Shown here: one piece after another, positions 61,357-64,000 of the stretch
How positions within the stretch are numbered: the first letter of the stretch is position 1
Layout: every line of letters starts with the position of its first letter
Source: Shimia sp039969785
Lineage (GTDB): Bacteria > Pseudomonadota > Alphaproteobacteria > Rhodobacterales > Rhodobacteraceae
DNA length: 64,000 nucleotides
Direction of reading: 5' to 3'
Assembly (NCBI RefSeq): GCF_039969785.1
Contig: NZ_JBDVNC010000004.1
Location: 1 to 64,000, forward strand
Notes under the pieces: generated by a model
Seen by the model: only the letters and a program-made list of their open reading frames with translations
Database searches by the model: none
What the model was told of the DNA's origin: nothing
Translations under genes and position numbers: made by a program

Positions 61357-62013
61357 CTATTTGTAGATATCCACCGAAACAGCCTGAACAAAATAAGTTG
61401 TTTCAATGTCGGCTTGCCCGTCCACAAGGCTAAGCTCATTTGTTTGATTTTCAGCGCGCATCTCGCCGCTGATCCAGACTGGTTTGTACAGCTCATCGAC
61501 ATCAAAGCCTTGATCATAGCGAACAAACACCATTTGGTTGGGCGGCGGCGGTGGTGTGTGGATGCAGGCGCCCACTGTCGGCACCAGCAGAAACTCGACA
61601 GCTTTTTGATCGATCATTTCCAATGGCAACAAATACCCCGGCAATCGCACGGTTTTACCTAGCAGCTCTGGGTTTGGCTCAGTCGCCTCTAATTTGCGCT
61701 GGTTCATGACAATGTCACGCTGTTTGAACAACTGATCGGGGTCCAGCCCCTGGGAGACAAGACTTTCGCGGATTTCCAGTGCCATGGCGCGTGTTTCATC
61801 GTTCTCTTCAACGGTCTTCAGGACCTCAATGCGATACAATTCCACCAGATCAAGCAACTGGCTATACTCCAACTCCGCAAATGGATCATGGTACGGGCGC
61901 TCTTCGGGCAACAGATCCACCCAAGTGATTTCAAGCGGTTCGATGGCCCAGCCTGGGTGTGCCACCGAAAATGCGAGGATTGCGGCAAGCACCGTGCTCA
62001 ATGTCTTCATCAT
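61357..62013 (-). CDS. Periplasmic DUF3299 protein
   Basis: The 218-residue protein has a signal peptide (about 1-23, cleavage after GWA). The DUF3299 core is recognisable: GKTVRLPGYLLPLE near 119-132, then EFLLVPTVGACIHTPPPPPN near 139-158 with a Cys-x-His that could bind metal. DUF3299 genes often accompany FtsX-type ABC systems, including zinc-regulated clusters in Vibrio (from memory). It lies 14 bp behind the permease gene, with GAGG before the ATG. It is probably an accessory periplasmic factor of that transporter. Confidence 0.82.
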   Translation of the reverse strand: MMKTLSTVLAAILAFSVAHPGWAIEPLEITWVDLLPEERPYHDPFAELEYSQLLDLVELYRIEVLKTVEENDETRAMALEIRESLVSQGLDPDQLFKQRDIVMNQRKLEATEPNPELLGKTVRLPGYLLPLEMIDQKAVEFLLVPTVGACIHTPPPPPNQMVFVRYDQGFDVDELYKPVWISGEMRAENQTNELSLVDGQADIETTYFVQAVSVDIYK

Positions 62014-62027
62014 TCCTGAACCTCACC

Positions 62028-63320
62028 TCAAAGCCGCATTGAAAGCCCATCGGCCAACGTCATCCGATACACTCTAAACGCGGGCACAGCACCCGCAATA
62101 AGACCAGAGCAGAAAATCATCGCGATGAGAAGGGCCTCACGAAGAGTTGGTAGTCCCAAGCCAATCCGAAGCCCAAATTTCGCTGCTAGAATGGGATCGA
62201 CCGCAACCGTAACAACGCTCAGAACAATGTACCCAAGAAGTATTCCCGCCAACAACAACATCACCGCTTCGGAAATAATCAGCACAAAGATATTGCCGGG
62301 TGTGGCCCCTACGGATCGCAGGATGGCGAATTCACGGCGCCGTGCGTCAAGTGCTGCCGATAACATTACCACCATGCCAATAACGCCCGCCAGCGCCACC
62401 GCACCTGACATCAACCTGAGGGCCGTTTCCGCCGTGCCGGTTATGGACCACAGCTGAAGCAGGGCAACATTAGGCAGAACCGCCGTCAAAGCATCTTCGC
62501 GGTAATTCGCAAGCTTGCGCTGAACAGAAAGCACTGACGGTTTGCTTTTAAGACCCGCATAAATGGCATTGATTGTGTCGGGCGCGTGGCCGTGGTGGCC
62601 ATGCCCGGCGTGGCGATCCGGTTCCGCTCGTTCTTCGCGATCACCTGAAGTTTCAGCGCGCGAAAACGGGTCCGTGACCTTTTGCGCGGCGTTCTCATGC
62701 AATGCGTCAAAACCTTCCAAAGGCACGAAAACCATACGATCTACAGCCGTTCCTGTAGGCGCCAGAACACCTCGGACTATGAATGGGGACTCGTCATGAA
62801 CATAAAAGGAAACCTGACCCGCCCCATGGGCATTCACGATTTCGGTTCCCGGTTCATACCCAAAAGCCTGCGCAACATCCGCGCCCACCACGGCATCCTC
62901 AGGGCTGCCAGAAACGCTGCCTTTCTCAAAGCTCAGGGTTTGGCCGCCGCTGTGGCGAAAACGTTCGAAATAAGCGGCAGACGTGCCGATGACCGGATAT
63001 CCACGATGCGTGTCACCCATCATAAGCGGAACGGTCCACTCAATTTCCGGCATGTCCTCCAGCATCTCGAGGCTTTCCCACCTGATGCCAGTCCCCGTAG
63101 AGCCAACGCCGAAAACTGTGGCCATCAGGATTTGCACGTCATTTCCACGTGCGGCTACGATCAAGTCCACCCCGGACACTGAATTGGCAAACCCTGCGCG
63201 TGCCTCGGTCCGCAAGCGTTCCACGCCCAATATCAATGCCACACTCAGGGCGATGCTGAGGATCGTCAAACCCGCGACAAACCGTCGGTTCAAAAGGCTT
63301 TTTTTACAGAGGTTGAGCAT
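62028..63320 (-). CDS. FtsX/MacB-type ABC permease with His-rich periplasmic loop
   Basis: This 430-residue permease has a first membrane helix near 14-33, a large periplasmic domain to about 300 and three more helices near 305-330, 350-380 and 400-420 (the MacB/LolC topology). The periplasmic domain contains DRHAGHGHHGHAPD near 233-246, a histidine cluster suited to zinc, copper or nickel. Its ATG shares one base with the ATPase stop (TGATG), so the two are tightly coupled. A role in metal handling or lipoprotein/metal-protein export is inferred. Confidence 0.85.
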   Translation of the reverse strand: MLNLCKKSLLNRRFVAGLTILSIALSVALILGVERLRTEARAGFANSVSGVDLIVAARGNDVQILMATVFGVGSTGTGIRWESLEMLEDMPEIEWTVPLMMGDTHRGYPVIGTSAAYFERFRHSGGQTLSFEKGSVSGSPEDAVVGADVAQAFGYEPGTEIVNAHGAGQVSFYVHDESPFIVRGVLAPTGTAVDRMVFVPLEGFDALHENAAQKVTDPFSRAETSGDREERAEPDRHAGHGHHGHAPDTINAIYAGLKSKPSVLSVQRKLANYREDALTAVLPNVALLQLWSITGTAETALRLMSGAVALAGVIGMVVMLSAALDARRREFAILRSVGATPGNIFVLIISEAVMLLLAGILLGYIVLSVVTVAVDPILAAKFGLRIGLGLPTLREALLIAMIFCSGLIAGAVPAFRVYRMTLADGLSMRL

Positions 63321-64000
63321 CAGGCGGCCCCTCGGTTCAAATTACCCAACTCTTCGGTTCGGTCGAATTGCTTTTCCAGCGACCGATCATGGCTGACAAA
63401 AAGCAAACTTGATCCGGCTCCCTCACACTCCCTCAACAATAAATCGACAAATGCGTCCTTTGCATCTTCATCAAGCGCCGATGTGGGTTCATCCGCCAAA
63501 ATGATTTCGGGCGCCCCAATCAAAGCACGCGCAGCCGCCACTCTTTGTTGCTGGCCGATACTCAGGGCGCTGGCTGGACCTTTGAGCATGCGCGGATCCA
63601 TCAAGCCAAGATCGCCCAACAATCGCGCCGCCGTATCAACCGGGTCCCCGCCTGTGTTTTCCCGGCGCCGCTCCGAAAACCGGCAAGGCAACACAACATT
63701 GTCAATCACACTGAGCCAGGGCAGCAGATTGAATACCTGAAAAATGATCCCAAGGTGGTCGACCCGGAAACGATCACGCGCGCTGCCCGACAGCCCACCG
63801 ACATCAACACCGGCGACCTGAACCGAGGATTTAGGAACATCTATGACTCCGGCAATCGCCGACAACAGCGTGGACTTTCCGCAGCCACTTGGCCCACGCA
63901 ACATGACTTTCTCTCCAGCGCGCAGATCGAATTTCTCGATGTCGAGAACAGGTTTGGCAACGCCGGGCCAAGAAAATCGCAAATATCTAAGAGCAATAAG
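63320..64000 (-). CDS. LolD/MacB-type ABC transporter ATP-binding protein, 5' end outside window
   Basis: At least 226 residues are inside the window. The open frame runs to position 64000 without a stop, so the true start lies beyond the edge. Visible features are Walker A RGPSGCGKST, a variant signature ALSIGQQQR (Ile for the first Gly of LSGGQ), Walker B IILADEPTSALDED and the H-loop VSHD. It partners the FtsX-type permease directly downstream. Confidence 0.88.
   Translation of the reverse strand, partial: LIALRYLRFSWPGVAKPVLDIEKFDLRAGEKVMLRGPSGCGKSTLLSAIAGVIDVPKSSVQVAGVDVGGLSGSARDRFRVDHLGIIFQVFNLLPWLSVIDNVVLPCRFSERRRENTGGDPVDTAARLLGDLGLMDPRMLKGPASALSIGQQQRVAAARALIGAPEIILADEPTSALDEDAKDAFVDLLLRECEGAGSSLLFVSHDRSLEKQFDRTEELGNLNRGAA

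Overview
The window reads as chromosome of a marine Rhodobacterales (Roseobacter-type alphaproteobacterium) of moderate GC content. The grounds are two TRAP dctPQM systems plus an ABC amino-acid importer, many acyl-CoA and flavin enzymes, and housekeeping gene orders I associate with Rhodobacteraceae (gshA / rsmE / ubiA, and uvrC / pgsA / moaD / moaE). This is inferred from gene content and order; no database search was possible.

Left part (1-16.7 kb), an accessory catabolic region. The left edge is the end of an IS3-family element. Next comes a probable regulon for uptake and oxidation of an unknown organic compound. It holds a TRAP transporter whose dctP (minus) and dctQM (plus) diverge, an alpha/beta hydrolase, an LLM flavin monooxygenase with a two-domain flavin reductase of the C1/NtaB type, two glutathione S-transferases, a TetR regulator, and a shortened LLM paralogue. 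Two intergenic regions 5.7 kb apart carry the same inverted repeat, TTATC-N4-GATAA inside a longer identical context, which ties the TRAP genes to the TetR/GST locus. A LysR gene, a BKACE-type beta-keto acid cleavage enzyme, an orphan periplasmic binding protein and a second TRAP operon follow. Both TRAP binding proteins appear to lack the family's conserved carboxylate-binding arginine.

Middle-left (16.7-27.8 kb), amino-acid metabolism. A proC-like gene and an odd class IV aminotransferase lie divergent to an aconitase-X gene (cis-3-hydroxyproline dehydratase family). Facing them is a six-gene operon: class III aminotransferase, DadA-like FAD oxidase, two permeases, ATPase and binding protein. 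A MocR regulator lies just upstream, with direct repeats in the promoter region.

Centre (27.9-45.9 kb), mostly core genes: an ankyrin protein, gshA, rsmE, ubiA, an OmpA/BON envelope protein with a small membrane coiled-coil partner, a fatty acid desaturase, moaE-moaD-pgsA, uvrC, a pteridine-reductase-like SDR, a CaCA antiporter, sohB and a YadGH-like ABC exporter. Behind the coiled-coil gene lie two decaying tandem copies of its own 3' end.

Right (46-64 kb): a CoxG-like protein, a beta-oxidation operon (two acyl-CoA dehydrogenases and a fused hydratase/dehydrogenase), a phytanoyl-CoA dioxygenase-like gene, yqeY, carA, a membrane glycosyltransferase with an N-terminal MshEN-like domain, a GntR regulator, a HAD nucleotidase, a UbiH-family hydroxylase and a class V aminotransferase. 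The window ends in an ABC exporter-like operon: LolD-type ATPase (cut by the edge), FtsX-type permease with a His-rich loop, a DUF3299 protein and an exported protein. No tRNA, rRNA, CRISPR array or prophage was seen.
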